This document shows positions 52,657 to 61,224 of a stretch of DNA of 64,000 nucleotides, in pieces. The notes beneath the pieces were generated by a model, which was not told where the DNA came from, did no database searches, and was given only the letters and a program-made list of their open reading frames with translations. Within the stretch, counting starts at the first letter, position 1; the number at the start of each line of letters is the position of its first letter. Source of the stretch: Comamonas piscis (lineage in GTDB: Bacteria; Pseudomonadota; Gammaproteobacteria; Burkholderiales; Burkholderiaceae_C). The translations under genes and the position numbers were made by a program. The stretch spans positions 3,596,001-3,660,000 of the forward strand of contig NZ_CP058554.1 in NCBI RefSeq assembly GCF_014109725.1, written 5' to 3'.

Positions 52657-52820
52657 TACACTAGCCGGGTACGCGACTGGCGATAGACATCTGTGTGACC
52701 GGATTGTTGACGTGGAATGCAGGCCCAGCCTGCAGCAACCACCGGGGAGCGTACCGTGCAGTGCTTCGGCGAGCTATTCGCCACAGGCACCTGCCACGTG
52801 TTAGCCGTGCGCCTGGGCAG
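52657..52820 (+). ncRNA. ZTP riboswitch (pfl motif) controlling glyA
   Basis: The conserved pfl elements occur in order. GGTACGCGACTGGCG (from 52668) is followed by GTGGAA...ACCACCGGGGAGCGTACC closing the first domain, and then after a variable hairpin by the downstream CGTGCGCCTGGGCA (52806-52819). TACACT at 52657 is a possible -10. ZTP riboswitches sense ZMP/ZTP, which build up when 10-formyl-THF is short, and switch on one-carbon genes; glyA is a known target. Downstream, GCCAAC/GTTGGC within AGCCCCTG...CAGGGCT can form the expression platform. Confidence 0.93.
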
Positions 52821-52882
52821 CCCCTGTTTTCGCCAACCTCTTTGTTGGCAGGCAGGGCTCACTCCTGACTCCAACGACCGCC

Positions 52883-54127
52883 ATGTACCAACGCAACATC
52901 CTTGTCGAACAGACCGACGCCGAACTCTTTGCGGCCATCCAGGCCGAAAACCAACGCCAAGAGCAGCACATCGAGCTGATCGCCAGCGAAAACTACGCCT
53001 CCCCCGCCGTGATGTGGGCCCAAGGCACCCAGCTGACCAACAAGTACGCCGAAGGCTACCCAGGCAAGCGCTACTACGGCGGCTGCGAATTTGTCGATAT
53101 CGCTGAGAAGCTCGCGATCGACCGCGTCAAGCAACTGTTCGGCGCCGATGCCGCCAACGTGCAACCCCATTGCGGCGCCTCCGCTAATGAAGCTGTCTTC
53201 CTGGCCTTCTTGAAGCCCGGCGACACCATCATGGGCATGAGCCTGGCCGAAGGTGGTCACCTGACCCACGGCATGCCGCTGAACATCTCCGGCAAGTGGT
53301 TCAATGTCGTCTCCTACGGCCTGAACGACAAGGAAGAGCTGGACTACGACGCCATGGAAAAGAAGGCGCACGAGACCAAGCCCAAGCTGATCATCGCTGG
53401 CGCATCCGCTTACTCGCTGGAAATCGACTTCGCCCGCTTTGCCAAGGTGGCCAAGGACGTGGGCGCGATCTTCATGGTAGACATGGCCCACTACGCCGGC
53501 CTGATCGCCGCTGGTGAGTACCCCAACCCCGTGCCCCACGCCGACATCGTGACCACCACCACCCACAAGAGCCTGCGCGGCCCCCGTGGTGGCGTGATCC
53601 TGATGAAGGCCGAGCACGAAAAGGCCATCAACTCGGCCGTGTTCCCCGGCCTGCAAGGCGGCCCGCTGATGCACGTGATCGCAGCCAAGGCCGTGGCCTT
53701 CAAGGAAGCGCTGGCGCCTGAGTTCAAGACCTACGCCCAGCAAGTCAAGACCAACGCCCGCATCGTCGCTGAAACCTTGACCGAGCGCGGCCTGCGCATC
53801 ATTTCCGGCGGCACCCAAAGCCACTTGATGCTGGTCGATCTGCGCGCCAAGGGCATCACCGGCAAGGAAGCCGAAGCCGTGCTGGGCGCTGCCCACATGA
53901 CGATCAACAAGAACTCCATCCCCAACGACCCGGAAAAGCCGATGGTCACCAGCGGTATCCGTATCGGTACGCCTGCGATGACCACCCGTGGTTTCAAGGA
54001 CGAAGAAGCGCGCCTGACCGCCAACCTGATCGCCGACGTGCTGGACAACCCGCGTGACGAGGCCAATATCGCTGCCGTGCGCGCCAAGGTCAACGCCCTG
54101 ACCGCCCGCTTCCCCGTCTACCGCTAA
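52883..54127 (+). CDS. glyA: Serine hydroxymethyltransferase GlyA
   Basis: This 414-residue PLP enzyme converts serine and THF to glycine and methylene-THF, the main one-carbon source. The PLP lysine is Lys229 in DIVTTTTHKSLRGPRGGVIL. The N-terminal HIELIASENYASPAVMWAQG, LTNKYAEGYPGKRYYGG and VDMAHYAGLIAAG blocks are standard. Its leader carries a ZTP riboswitch. nrdR starts 20 bp downstream and is probably cotranscribed. Confidence 0.99.
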   Translation: MYQRNILVEQTDAELFAAIQAENQRQEQHIELIASENYASPAVMWAQGTQLTNKYAEGYPGKRYYGGCEFVDIAEKLAIDRVKQLFGADAANVQPHCGASANEAVFLAFLKPGDTIMGMSLAEGGHLTHGMPLNISGKWFNVVSYGLNDKEELDYDAMEKKAHETKPKLIIAGASAYSLEIDFARFAKVAKDVGAIFMVDMAHYAGLIAAGEYPNPVPHADIVTTTTHKSLRGPRGGVILMKAEHEKAINSAVFPGLQGGPLMHVIAAKAVAFKEALAPEFKTYAQQVKTNARIVAETLTERGLRIISGGTQSHLMLVDLRAKGITGKEAEAVLGAAHMTINKNSIPNDPEKPMVTSGIRIGTPAMTTRGFKDEEARLTANLIADVLDNPRDEANIAAVRAKVNALTARFPVYR

Positions 54128-54147
54128 TCTGACTCGCGCCCGCGCCT

Positions 54148-54639
54148 ATGAAATGCCCCTTCTGCAGCCACCCCGACACCCAGGTGGTGGAGACCCGTGT
54201 TGCAGAAGACGGCGGCTTTGTACGGCGCAGGCGCCAGTGCGGTAACTGCGAAAAGCGCTTCACCACCTATGAGCGGCCCGAAGTCAGCTTGCCGGTGATC
54301 GTTAAAAAGGATGGCCGGCGCATCGACTACGACCGCAGCAAGCTGCGCGGCTCCTTCAGCCTGGCGTTGCGCAAGCGCCCTGTATCCATCGACAAGGTGG
54401 ACATGGCGCTGGAGCATGTCGAAGACAAGCTGCGCACCTTGGGCGCCCGCGAGGTGCAGACCCATCTGATCGGCGAGCTGGTCATGGCCGAGCTGCAAAA
54501 GCTCGACAAGGTGGCCTACATCCGCTACGCCAGCGTCTACCGCAGCTTTGAGGACATTGACCAATTCAAGTCCATCGTCGACGAGGTGACCACCCCGCCA
54601 CCGGAGCCCAAAAAAGACGGCGTCCGTAAAAAAGACTGA
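54148..54639 (+). CDS. nrdR: Transcriptional repressor NrdR
   Basis: This 163-residue repressor of ribonucleotide reductase genes has a zinc ribbon with Cys3, Cys6, Cys31 and Cys34 (KCPFCSH and RQCGNCEKRF), then an ATP-cone domain starting VIVKKDGRRIDYDRSKLRGS. It binds NrdR boxes with ATP/dATP. The glyA-nrdR order is common in proteobacteria and links nucleotide precursor supply to dNTP synthesis. A strong terminator follows. Confidence 0.98.
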   Translation: MKCPFCSHPDTQVVETRVAEDGGFVRRRRQCGNCEKRFTTYERPEVSLPVIVKKDGRRIDYDRSKLRGSFSLALRKRPVSIDKVDMALEHVEDKLRTLGAREVQTHLIGELVMAELQKLDKVAYIRYASVYRSFEDIDQFKSIVDEVTTPPPEPKKDGVRKKD

Positions 54640-54655
54640 GCCCACGAAAAATGCA

Positions 54656-54682
54656 AAAAGCGAACCCCAGGGTTCGCATTTT
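54656..54682. terminator. Terminator after nrdR (convergent with aroC)
   Basis: GCGAACCC and GGGTTCGC form a perfect 8-bp stem with a 2-base loop (an effective larger loop is likely), flanked by AAAAA and ATTTTTATT. It can serve both strands. Confidence 0.85.
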
Positions 54683-54723
54683 TATTGGGGGGCCAGCCAC
54701 GGAGCCAGCCAACCTGCACCTTG

Positions 54724-55827
54724 TCAGTCTTGCGGTGCCTCAGCAGCAATCGGGCCCACTGACAGCACCACATCGCTGTTCTGGGCGCGGTGGCGCAGTG
54801 CATGGTCCATCAGCACCATCGCCAGCAAGGCCTCGGCAATCGGTGCGGCGCGGATGCCCACGCAGGGGTCGTGCCGGCCCTTGGTGATGACCTCGGTGCT
54901 GTTGCCCTCGGTATCGATGGACTCGCGCGGGCTGATGATCGAGCTGGTCGGCTTGATGGCAATGCGGATCTCGATGTCCTGCCCGGTGCTGATGCCGCCC
55001 AGAATGCCGCCGGCATTGTTGCTGCGAAAGCCTTGGGGGCTGAGCGAATCGCCATGCGTGGTACCACGCTGGCCCACGCTGTCAAAGCCGGCACCAATCT
55101 CCACCGCCTTGACGGCATTGAGGCCCATCATCGCGTAGGCGATATCGGCGTCGAGCTTGTCGTACAGCGGCTCGCCCAGGCCGACGGGCACGCCGCTGGC
55201 CTGCACACGGATCAGCGCGCCACAAGAATCGCCTGCCTTGCGCAGCGCATCCATATAGTCTTCATAGCGGGTCACATCGGCCACCGGCGCAAAAAACGGG
55301 TTGTGGGGCACATGCGCCCAGTCCTCAAACGGCAGGGCCACTTCGCCCACCTGCAGCATGCAGGCGCGGAACTCGGTGCCGAACTTCTCTTTCAGCCACT
55401 TCTTGGCTACCGCACCAGCGGCCACGGTGGGCGCCGTCAGGCGGGCCGAGGAGCGACCGCCTCCACGCGGGTCCCGGATGCCGTATTTGTGCCAGTAGGC
55501 ATAGTCGGCATGCCCTGGGCGAAAGCTCTGCGCAATATTGGAGTAGTCCTTGCTGCGCTGGTCCGTATTGCGGATCAGCAGCGCAATCGGCGTTCCCGTC
55601 GTCTTGCCCTCGTAGACGCCGGAGAGAATCTCCACGCTGTCGGGCTCATTGCGCTGGGTGACAAACTTGCTGGTGCCGGGGCGGCGGCGGTCCAGATCCT
55701 GCTGGATATCTGCCTCGCTCAACGCCATGCCGGGCGGGCAGCCGTCAATCACGCAGCCAATCGCCGGGCCGTGGGATTCGCCAAAGTTGGTAACAGTAAA
55801 CAGGGTGCCGAAGGTATTGCCGCTCAT
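54724..55827 (-). CDS. aroC: Chorismate synthase AroC
   Basis: This 367-residue FMN-dependent enzyme makes chorismate from EPSP, the last shikimate-pathway step. Signatures are GTLFTVTNFGESHGPAIGCV, TPIALLIRNTDQRSKDYSNI, YGIRDPRGGGRSSARLTAPT and GRHDPCVGIRAAPIAEALLA. The length is normal. The gene converges on nrdR. A 48 bp gap separates it from the CoA-transferase gene upstream. Confidence 0.99.
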   Translation of the reverse strand: MSGNTFGTLFTVTNFGESHGPAIGCVIDGCPPGMALSEADIQQDLDRRRPGTSKFVTQRNEPDSVEILSGVYEGKTTGTPIALLIRNTDQRSKDYSNIAQSFRPGHADYAYWHKYGIRDPRGGGRSSARLTAPTVAAGAVAKKWLKEKFGTEFRACMLQVGEVALPFEDWAHVPHNPFFAPVADVTRYEDYMDALRKAGDSCGALIRVQASGVPVGLGEPLYDKLDADIAYAMMGLNAVKAVEIGAGFDSVGQRGTTHGDSLSPQGFRSNNAGGILGGISTGQDIEIRIAIKPTSSIISPRESIDTEGNSTEVITKGRHDPCVGIRAAPIAEALLAMVLMDHALRHRAQNSDVVLSVGPIAAEAPQD

Positions 55828-55875
55828 AGCCCGCCATTATCACTGATGCCAGCGCCCCACACAGCCCCGCAGGGC

Positions 55876-57354
55876 TCACCAGCGGGGCTGGTCGCTACCG
55901 GGCGGCTGCCCGGCATGGGGCCAGCCACTGGGCAGACCCTGCAGCACCGCTCTGTGGCGCACGGCAAGCAGGCGGCCAAAGCCGGTGTCCATTGCTTCCA
56001 GATAGGCCTCCGGCGGCACGACGGTTTGTGCTGAAGCAGCGGCTACCGGCCGCTGCCCCATCGCCTGCAGCCACTGCGCCACCCGCGCCAGCGACACCTG
56101 CACATGCCAGCTGCCGCCCACCGTCGCCTGCCGGTACAGAGCAGCCTGGATGCCAAAGGCCAGCAAAAAGCCCGCGCTGTAGTCCAGAATCTGCAGCGGC
56201 AGCGCCCGCAGTCCCTCGCTGCCAAATGCCTGGCCCTCGGCCACGTTGATGCCGCAGACCGTCTGCACCAGCGAATCAAAGCCACGCCGGTCGGCCCAGG
56301 GGCCGCTGCGCCCATAGGCGGACAGTCTGGCATATACGATACCGGGCCGCTGCCGGGCGACAGACTGCGGGTCAAGCCCCAGCGCATCCAATGCGCCAGG
56401 CCTGTAACCTTGCAGCAGCACATGGGCCTGGCCCAGCAAATCGGTCATGGTTGTCTGGCCTGCTGGGGTTTTCAGATCCAGCAAGGCCGAACGCTTGCCC
56501 CGGCTCATATCGGCAATGGCCTCGATATTGGGCAGGCCCGGCCCATTGAGCATCAGCACATCGGCGCCCTGCGCTGCCAGGCTGCGTGCTGCTACCGGGC
56601 CAGCCAAAATGCGGGTCAGGTCCAGCACGCGCAGGCCATCCAGGGGCCGGTGCTGGGCAGGCGCAGGCCAATCACGCGGGGCGGCGGGGTGGTCGCTGTC
56701 CAGCTGGGTGATGGACACCAAGGGCTGCGCTGCCACCGCTGCACTTTGGGGGTGCGCCTGCCAGGCCTCCGGGCTGCGCGCTGCCGCCACCACCAGGCCC
56801 AGCGCTGCAGCGCGCTCTTCCACCGCCTGCGCCGTCCAGCCTTTGAGCGCATCGGCCACCGCTTGGCGCGAGGTGTCCGCTCCCGTGGGCAGGCCCAGCA
56901 GCTGCAGTACGCCATCGCGGTGGTGCGCAAAATTGGCATGGATGCGCAGCCAGCCCGGCTGGCCCACATCGGCGCCGCAGGCATACAGCCCCGAGATGGG
57001 GGCCCATTGCGCAGGCTGGCGGCCATCCAGCGTGAAGTAGCCGCTGCACTCGGCCAGCACCTGGCCCACATCCAGAACCACCTGGGGCATGGCTTGCTGC
57101 TGGCGGTGCTGGGCAATCAAGGCGCTGGCCAGGCCGCTAGCGGCTAAAGCCGCAGGTGCCGCCACGTCCAGGCAAAAGCTGGAAGGGTAGGCACCGCCAT
57201 CGCCGCTAAGTGCCAAGCTGCCCTCGCCCAGGGACGGCGCTGGCAGGCCTGCTTGCTGCCACAGCGTTTGTACGCTGGCCTGTATAGCGGCATACAGCGG
57301 CTGCTGCGCCAGGTGGTGACTGGTGGCGGCGGTGTTGTTGTTAGTGGTTGGCAA
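55876..57354 (-). CDS. CaiB/BaiF-type CoA-transferase with apparently permuted domain order (TTG start)
   Basis: This protein of about 492 residues belongs to the class III CoA-transferases. Its Rossmann core (RPLDGLRVLDLTRILAGPVA, catalytic Asp about residue 360 in RRGFDSLVQTVCG) begins only near residue 237. The 230 residues before it look like the segment that normally ends CaiB proteins (GQPGWLRIHANFAHHRDGVL, GLVVAAARSPEAWQAHPQS). The order is thus reversed. The start is TTG at 57354, with AGGAG six bases upstream; ATG codons at 57390 and upstream lack one. It is divergent from the HTH-citrate synthase gene. The CoA donor and acceptor are unknown. Confidence 0.78.
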   Translation of the reverse strand: MPTTNNNTAATSHHLAQQPLYAAIQASVQTLWQQAGLPAPSLGEGSLALSGDGGAYPSSFCLDVAAPAALAASGLASALIAQHRQQQAMPQVVLDVGQVLAECSGYFTLDGRQPAQWAPISGLYACGADVGQPGWLRIHANFAHHRDGVLQLLGLPTGADTSRQAVADALKGWTAQAVEERAAALGLVVAAARSPEAWQAHPQSAAVAAQPLVSITQLDSDHPAAPRDWPAPAQHRPLDGLRVLDLTRILAGPVAARSLAAQGADVLMLNGPGLPNIEAIADMSRGKRSALLDLKTPAGQTTMTDLLGQAHVLLQGYRPGALDALGLDPQSVARQRPGIVYARLSAYGRSGPWADRRGFDSLVQTVCGINVAEGQAFGSEGLRALPLQILDYSAGFLLAFGIQAALYRQATVGGSWHVQVSLARVAQWLQAMGQRPVAAASAQTVVPPEAYLEAMDTGFGRLLAVRHRAVLQGLPSGWPHAGQPPGSDQPRW

Positions 57355-57409
57355 GGCGTTCTCCTGGTGGGCACATGGCTGCCATTGCATACCTGCCGCC
57401 ATCTCGGGT

Positions 57410-57444
57410 CAATCTTGATTGGGCCAGTACACCTGCTATATAGC
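57410..57444. promoter_or_regulatory. Candidate operator palindromes between CoA-transferase and HTH-citrate synthase genes
   Basis: The 112-bp divergent gap holds CAATC-TT-GATTG (57410-57421) and the perfect palindrome GCTATATAGC (57435-57444), 14 bp apart. Either could bind a dimeric regulator. This is inference from symmetry and position only. Confidence 0.35.
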
Positions 57445-57466
57445 CCGCACTGCAGTAGCATGCCCC

Positions 57467-58804
57467 ATGGTTTCTGAACGCCCCGCACCCACCCCGCCTT
57501 CCGAAGACGACAGCCCCTGGCTCAACAGCCAGCAGGCCGCTGCAATGCTGGGTGTGCAGCGCGCCAGCCTCTACGCCTATGTGAGCCGGGGCTTGTTGCG
57601 GGCGCACAGCCAACCAGGCTTGCGCGGCCATGTCTATGCCCGCCTGGATGTGCAGCGCCTGGCACGCCAGCGGCACACCGTGCGCAACCCCGCGCAGCTG
57701 GCCCGTTCCACCTTGGACTGGGGCACGCCGGTGCTGCGCTCCGCCATCACCCAGGTCAGCCAAGGCCGGCTGACGTACCGGGGCCGCGATGCGCTGCAAT
57801 GGGCGCAGCTCGCCAGCCTGGAAGAGACGGCCGCGCTGCTGTTGGGCTTACCCGTAGGGGATGCATCATTCAGCGCCCACAAGCCACCTTCCATGCCACC
57901 CACCACGGCAGCGCCAGCACAGCGAGTGCCGACACCCCGACCGCCCGCCGAGGCACTGAGCGCCTGGCACAGTCGGCCCACCAGCGAGCCTGCGCTAACC
58001 CACCCCGGCGGGGCCCAGCCGCTGCTGCAGCACATGCTGTGGGTGCTGACGGGGCTGCCGCCGCCCCCGGAGGCTGCTCCGCCCCTGGCCGAACTGCTTA
58101 TCCACCAGCAACTCGCAGCCCTCTGGCAGCAGGATGCAGCGGGCGAAAACAGCTTGCGCCAGGCTCTGGTGCTCTGTGCCGACCATGAGCTCAATGCCTC
58201 CAGCTTTGCCGCACGGGTGGTGGCGTCCACAGGCGCCAGCCTGCATGCCAGCCTGGGCGCAGGCCTGGCGGCACTCAGTGGCCCCCTGCACGGGGGAATG
58301 ACGGCGGTGATCGACCAGCACTGGGACGACTGGCATGCGGCGCCGCAGGCCGACGGCAGCCTGCCGCCATCGCTCGCCCAGTTGCTGGCCGATACCCGCA
58401 TCAACGGCAGCCCGCATTACTGCGCGGGCTTTGGCCACCCGCTCTACCCGGCCGGCGACCCGCGCAGCCAGCGCCTGCTGAGTCTGCTGCCTGCCGATGC
58501 GGGCCGCGGTGCCTTGCTGGCGGCAGTTCACCGCCAAACCGGTTTGCACCCCAGCCTGGACTATGCGCTGGTTGCCATCCAGCGCGGGCTGGGCCTGCCG
58601 TCGGGCGCCGCCTTTGTGCTGTTTGCGCTGGGCCGCACGGCAGGCTGGTTGGCCCATGCGCTGGAGCAGCGCGACAGCGGCCAGCTGATAAGGCCCCGGG
58701 CGCAGTATGTCGGCCTGCTGGCTGAAACGGATATCCAGACTGAGGCCACGGGCGCCACGGGCAACACCCCCGTCAGCATCCCCGGACGCATCATCCGTTT
58801 CTGA
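57467..58804 (+). CDS. Citrate synthase family protein fused to an N-terminal helix-turn-helix
   Basis: This 445-residue protein starts with a MerR/excisionase-like HTH (about residues 18-70, WLNSQQAAAMLGVQRASLYA and YVSRGLL). A citrate synthase-like domain follows from about 75. The catalytic residues are present: His240 in ADHELNAS, His275 in GPLHGG and Asp365 in HPSLDY, plus the GFGHPLY loop. The domain is shorter than housekeeping citrate synthase. It may condense an acyl-CoA, act as a sensor-regulator, or both. It is divergent from the CoA-transferase, suggesting one pathway. Confidence 0.83.
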   Translation: MVSERPAPTPPSEDDSPWLNSQQAAAMLGVQRASLYAYVSRGLLRAHSQPGLRGHVYARLDVQRLARQRHTVRNPAQLARSTLDWGTPVLRSAITQVSQGRLTYRGRDALQWAQLASLEETAALLLGLPVGDASFSAHKPPSMPPTTAAPAQRVPTPRPPAEALSAWHSRPTSEPALTHPGGAQPLLQHMLWVLTGLPPPPEAAPPLAELLIHQQLAALWQQDAAGENSLRQALVLCADHELNASSFAARVVASTGASLHASLGAGLAALSGPLHGGMTAVIDQHWDDWHAAPQADGSLPPSLAQLLADTRINGSPHYCAGFGHPLYPAGDPRSQRLLSLLPADAGRGALLAAVHRQTGLHPSLDYALVAIQRGLGLPSGAAFVLFALGRTAGWLAHALEQRDSGQLIRPRAQYVGLLAETDIQTEATGATGNTPVSIPGRIIRF

Positions 58805-58897
58805 GCGAAGCCAAGCAACAGGCGCAAAAAAGCGGCCTCGCGGGCCGCTGGTTGGGCTGGTGACCGGCTTGCGCATACAGGCGCGCCGGTCAAACCA

Positions 58898-59347
58898 TCA
58901 ATCCGTCTCGCCTTCCACCGGCCAATCGCGGATATAGGCTTTGAGCATCTTGTTCTCGAAGTTCTGGCTGTCGACGACGGCCTTGGCCACGTCGTAGAAG
59001 CTGATCACACCCATCAGCATCTTCTTGTCCATCACCGGCATGTAGCGCGCATGGCGGTCCAGCATCATGCGGCGCACCTCGTCCATGTCGGTTTCCATCG
59101 TGCAGGTCAGCGGTGCGTCGTCCATCACGCTGCGCACGAGGATGTTGCCGGCAGTGCCGCCGTTGTTGACGATGGCGACGATCACTTCGCGGAAGGTCAG
59201 CATGCCCACCACATCACCGTGCTCCATCACCACCAGCGAGCCAATGTCCTTCTCGGCCATGGTCTGGATGGCGTCACCGACCGGGTCGTTCACGCTGGCG
59301 GTGTAAAGGGTATTGCCTTTGAGGCGGAGGATATCGCTGACTTTCAT
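58898..59347 (-). CDS. Tandem CBS-domain protein
   Basis: This 149-residue protein is almost entirely a CBS pair. The first unit reads NTLYTASVNDPVGDAIQTMA and IGSLVVMEHGDVVGMLTFRE; the second reads CTMETDMDEVRRMMLDRHAR and YMPVMDKKMLMGVISFYDVA. Such stand-alone pairs bind adenosine nucleotides and report energy state. AGGAG lies before the ATG at 59347; the longer frame upstream overlaps the divergent metY leader. The partner is unknown. Confidence 0.93.
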   Translation of the reverse strand: MKVSDILRLKGNTLYTASVNDPVGDAIQTMAEKDIGSLVVMEHGDVVGMLTFREVIVAIVNNGGTAGNILVRSVMDDAPLTCTMETDMDEVRRMMLDRHARYMPVMDKKMLMGVISFYDVAKAVVDSQNFENKMLKAYIRDWPVEGETD

Positions 59348-59486
59348 GGGTGTCTCCTTGTACCGTTCTCCGGTGCTGGCGGGGCCTGCCTGCGCGCACA
59401 CGCATGGGCGACAGGCCAGCCAGCCTGGGTCTGCTAAATATAGCCGACAATTCCCGTCCAGAACGACAACATCGCGGAGATACGCC

Positions 59487-60785
59487 ATGCCCGGTTATAC
59501 CGACCCCGGCTTTGACACCCTGAGTCTGCACGCCGGCGCCCAGCCGGACCCAGCCACCGGCGCCCGTGCCGTCCCCATCCACCTGACCACCTCTTTCGTC
59601 TTTGAGTCGAGCGACCATGCGGCGAGTCTGTTCAACCTGGAGCGGCCTGGCCATGTCTACAGCCGCATCAGCAACCCCACCAATGCGGTGCTGGAGCAGC
59701 GTGTATCGGCCCTCGAAGGCGGCGTTGGCGCCATCGCGGTAGCCAGCGGCCAGGCAGCGCTGCATTTGTCGATTGCGACCTTGATGGGCGCGGGCAGCCA
59801 TATCGTTGCCAGCACCGCGCTGTATGGCGGCAGCCAGAACCTGCTGCACTACACCCTGGCCCGCTTTGGCATCGAGACCACCTTTGTCAAACCTGGCGAT
59901 ATCGATGGCTGGCGTGCGGCAGTGAGGCCCAACACCAAGCTGTTTTTTGGCGAGACCGTCGGCAACCCCGGCCTGGATGTGCTGGACATCCCCACCGTCT
60001 CGGCCATCGCCCATGAGGCCGGTGTGCCCTTGCTGGTCGATTCCACCCTGACGTCGCCCTGGCTGATCAAGCCCTTCGCGCATGGCGCCGACATCGTCTA
60101 CCACTCGGCCACCAAGTTCCTCTCTGGCCACGGCACTGTCATTGGCGGCATTGTGGTGGATGGCGGCAGCTTTGACTGGGAAAAATCCGGTCGTTTCCCC
60201 GAGCTGACCGAGCCCTATGACGGCTTCCACAACATGGTGTTCAGCGAGGAGTCCACCACCGGCGCCTTCTTGCTGCGTGCTCGGCGCGAAGGCCTGCGCG
60301 ATTTTGGCGCCTGCATGAGCCCGCACAGCGCCTGGCTGATTCTGCAAGGCATCGAGACCCTGCCGCTGCGCATGGAGCGCCATATGCGCAACACCGAAAA
60401 AGTAGTGCAGTTCCTGGCCAGCCACCTGATGGTCAGCCGCGTGGGCCACCCGATGCTGGAGAGCCACCCCTCCCACGCGCTGGCGCAAAAACTGCTGCCG
60501 CGCGGCGCAGGCTCGGTGTTCAGTTTTGACATTGCCGGCAACCGCAACCAGGGCAAAAAGTTCATCGAGACGCTCAAGGTCTTCAGCCACCTGGCCAATG
60601 TCGGCGACTGCCGCTCGCTGGTCATCCACCCAGCCAGCACCACGCACTTTCGCATGCACGACGATGCCTTGGCGCAAGCGGGCATCAGCCAGGGCACGAT
60701 CCGCCTGTCCATCGGCCTGGAAGACGCCGACGACCTGATCGACGACCTCAAGCGCGCGCTCAAAGCCGCAGAAAAGGCCGCATGA
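59487..60785 (+). CDS. metY: O-acetylhomoserine sulfhydrylase-type Cys/Met metabolism PLP enzyme
   Basis: This 432-residue enzyme forms homocysteine (or methionine) from O-acetylhomoserine and sulfide. It starts GFDTLSLHAGAQPDPATGAR, typical of MetY. The PLP lysine is Lys210 in YHSATKFLSGHG, with ASGQAALHLSIATL and ASTALYGGSQNLL forming the cofactor pocket and NVGDCRSLVIHPASTTHF near the C-terminus. The start ATG 59487 follows GCGGAGATACGCC. The GNAT gene overlaps its stop, so they form an operon. Confidence 0.94.
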   Translation: MPGYTDPGFDTLSLHAGAQPDPATGARAVPIHLTTSFVFESSDHAASLFNLERPGHVYSRISNPTNAVLEQRVSALEGGVGAIAVASGQAALHLSIATLMGAGSHIVASTALYGGSQNLLHYTLARFGIETTFVKPGDIDGWRAAVRPNTKLFFGETVGNPGLDVLDIPTVSAIAHEAGVPLLVDSTLTSPWLIKPFAHGADIVYHSATKFLSGHGTVIGGIVVDGGSFDWEKSGRFPELTEPYDGFHNMVFSEESTTGAFLLRARREGLRDFGACMSPHSAWLILQGIETLPLRMERHMRNTEKVVQFLASHLMVSRVGHPMLESHPSHALAQKLLPRGAGSVFSFDIAGNRNQGKKFIETLKVFSHLANVGDCRSLVIHPASTTHFRMHDDALAQAGISQGTIRLSIGLEDADDLIDDLKRALKAAEKAA

Positions 60786-61207
60786 TGGAAATCCGTGTTT
60801 TTGCACTGCAAGATTCCGACGAGGTTGTGCAGCTGTGGCATGACTGCGGCCTCTACCGGCCCTGGAACGATCCGCACAAGGATATTGCGCGCAAGCTCAG
60901 CGTCTCGCCCGCATTGTTCTGGGTGGGGGTCGATGCGCGCGGTGAGGTGATGGCCAGCATCATGGTTGGCTATGACGGCCACCGAGGCTGGATCAACTAC
61001 CTGGCGGTACACCCCAGCCAGCAGCGCAAAGGTTATGCCGGGCAGCTGATGCAGCGGGCCGAGGCCGAGCTGACGGCACTGGGCTGCCCCAAGCTCAACC
61101 TGCAGGTGCGCGTCGGCAACGAGGCGGTGATCGCCTTCTACGAAAGCCAGGGCTACAGCAACGACCAGACGGTGAGCCTGGGCAAGCGCCTGATTGCAGA
61201 CACCTAA
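60782..61207 (+). CDS. GNAT acetyltransferase, YpeA-like
   Basis: This 141-residue protein has the GNAT acetyl-CoA motif A (WINYLAVHPSQQRKGYAGQL) and motif B (NEAVIAFYESQGY). The N-terminus (EIRVFALQDSDEVVQLWHDC) and LYRPWNDPHKDI match the YpeA subgroup. The substrate is unknown. Its ATG overlaps the metY TGA (ATGATGG), so translation is coupled. Confidence 0.92.
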   Translation: MMEIRVFALQDSDEVVQLWHDCGLYRPWNDPHKDIARKLSVSPALFWVGVDARGEVMASIMVGYDGHRGWINYLAVHPSQQRKGYAGQLMQRAEAELTALGCPKLNLQVRVGNEAVIAFYESQGYSNDQTVSLGKRLIADT

Positions 61208-61224
61208 ACCAGCAGAGCACAGAT

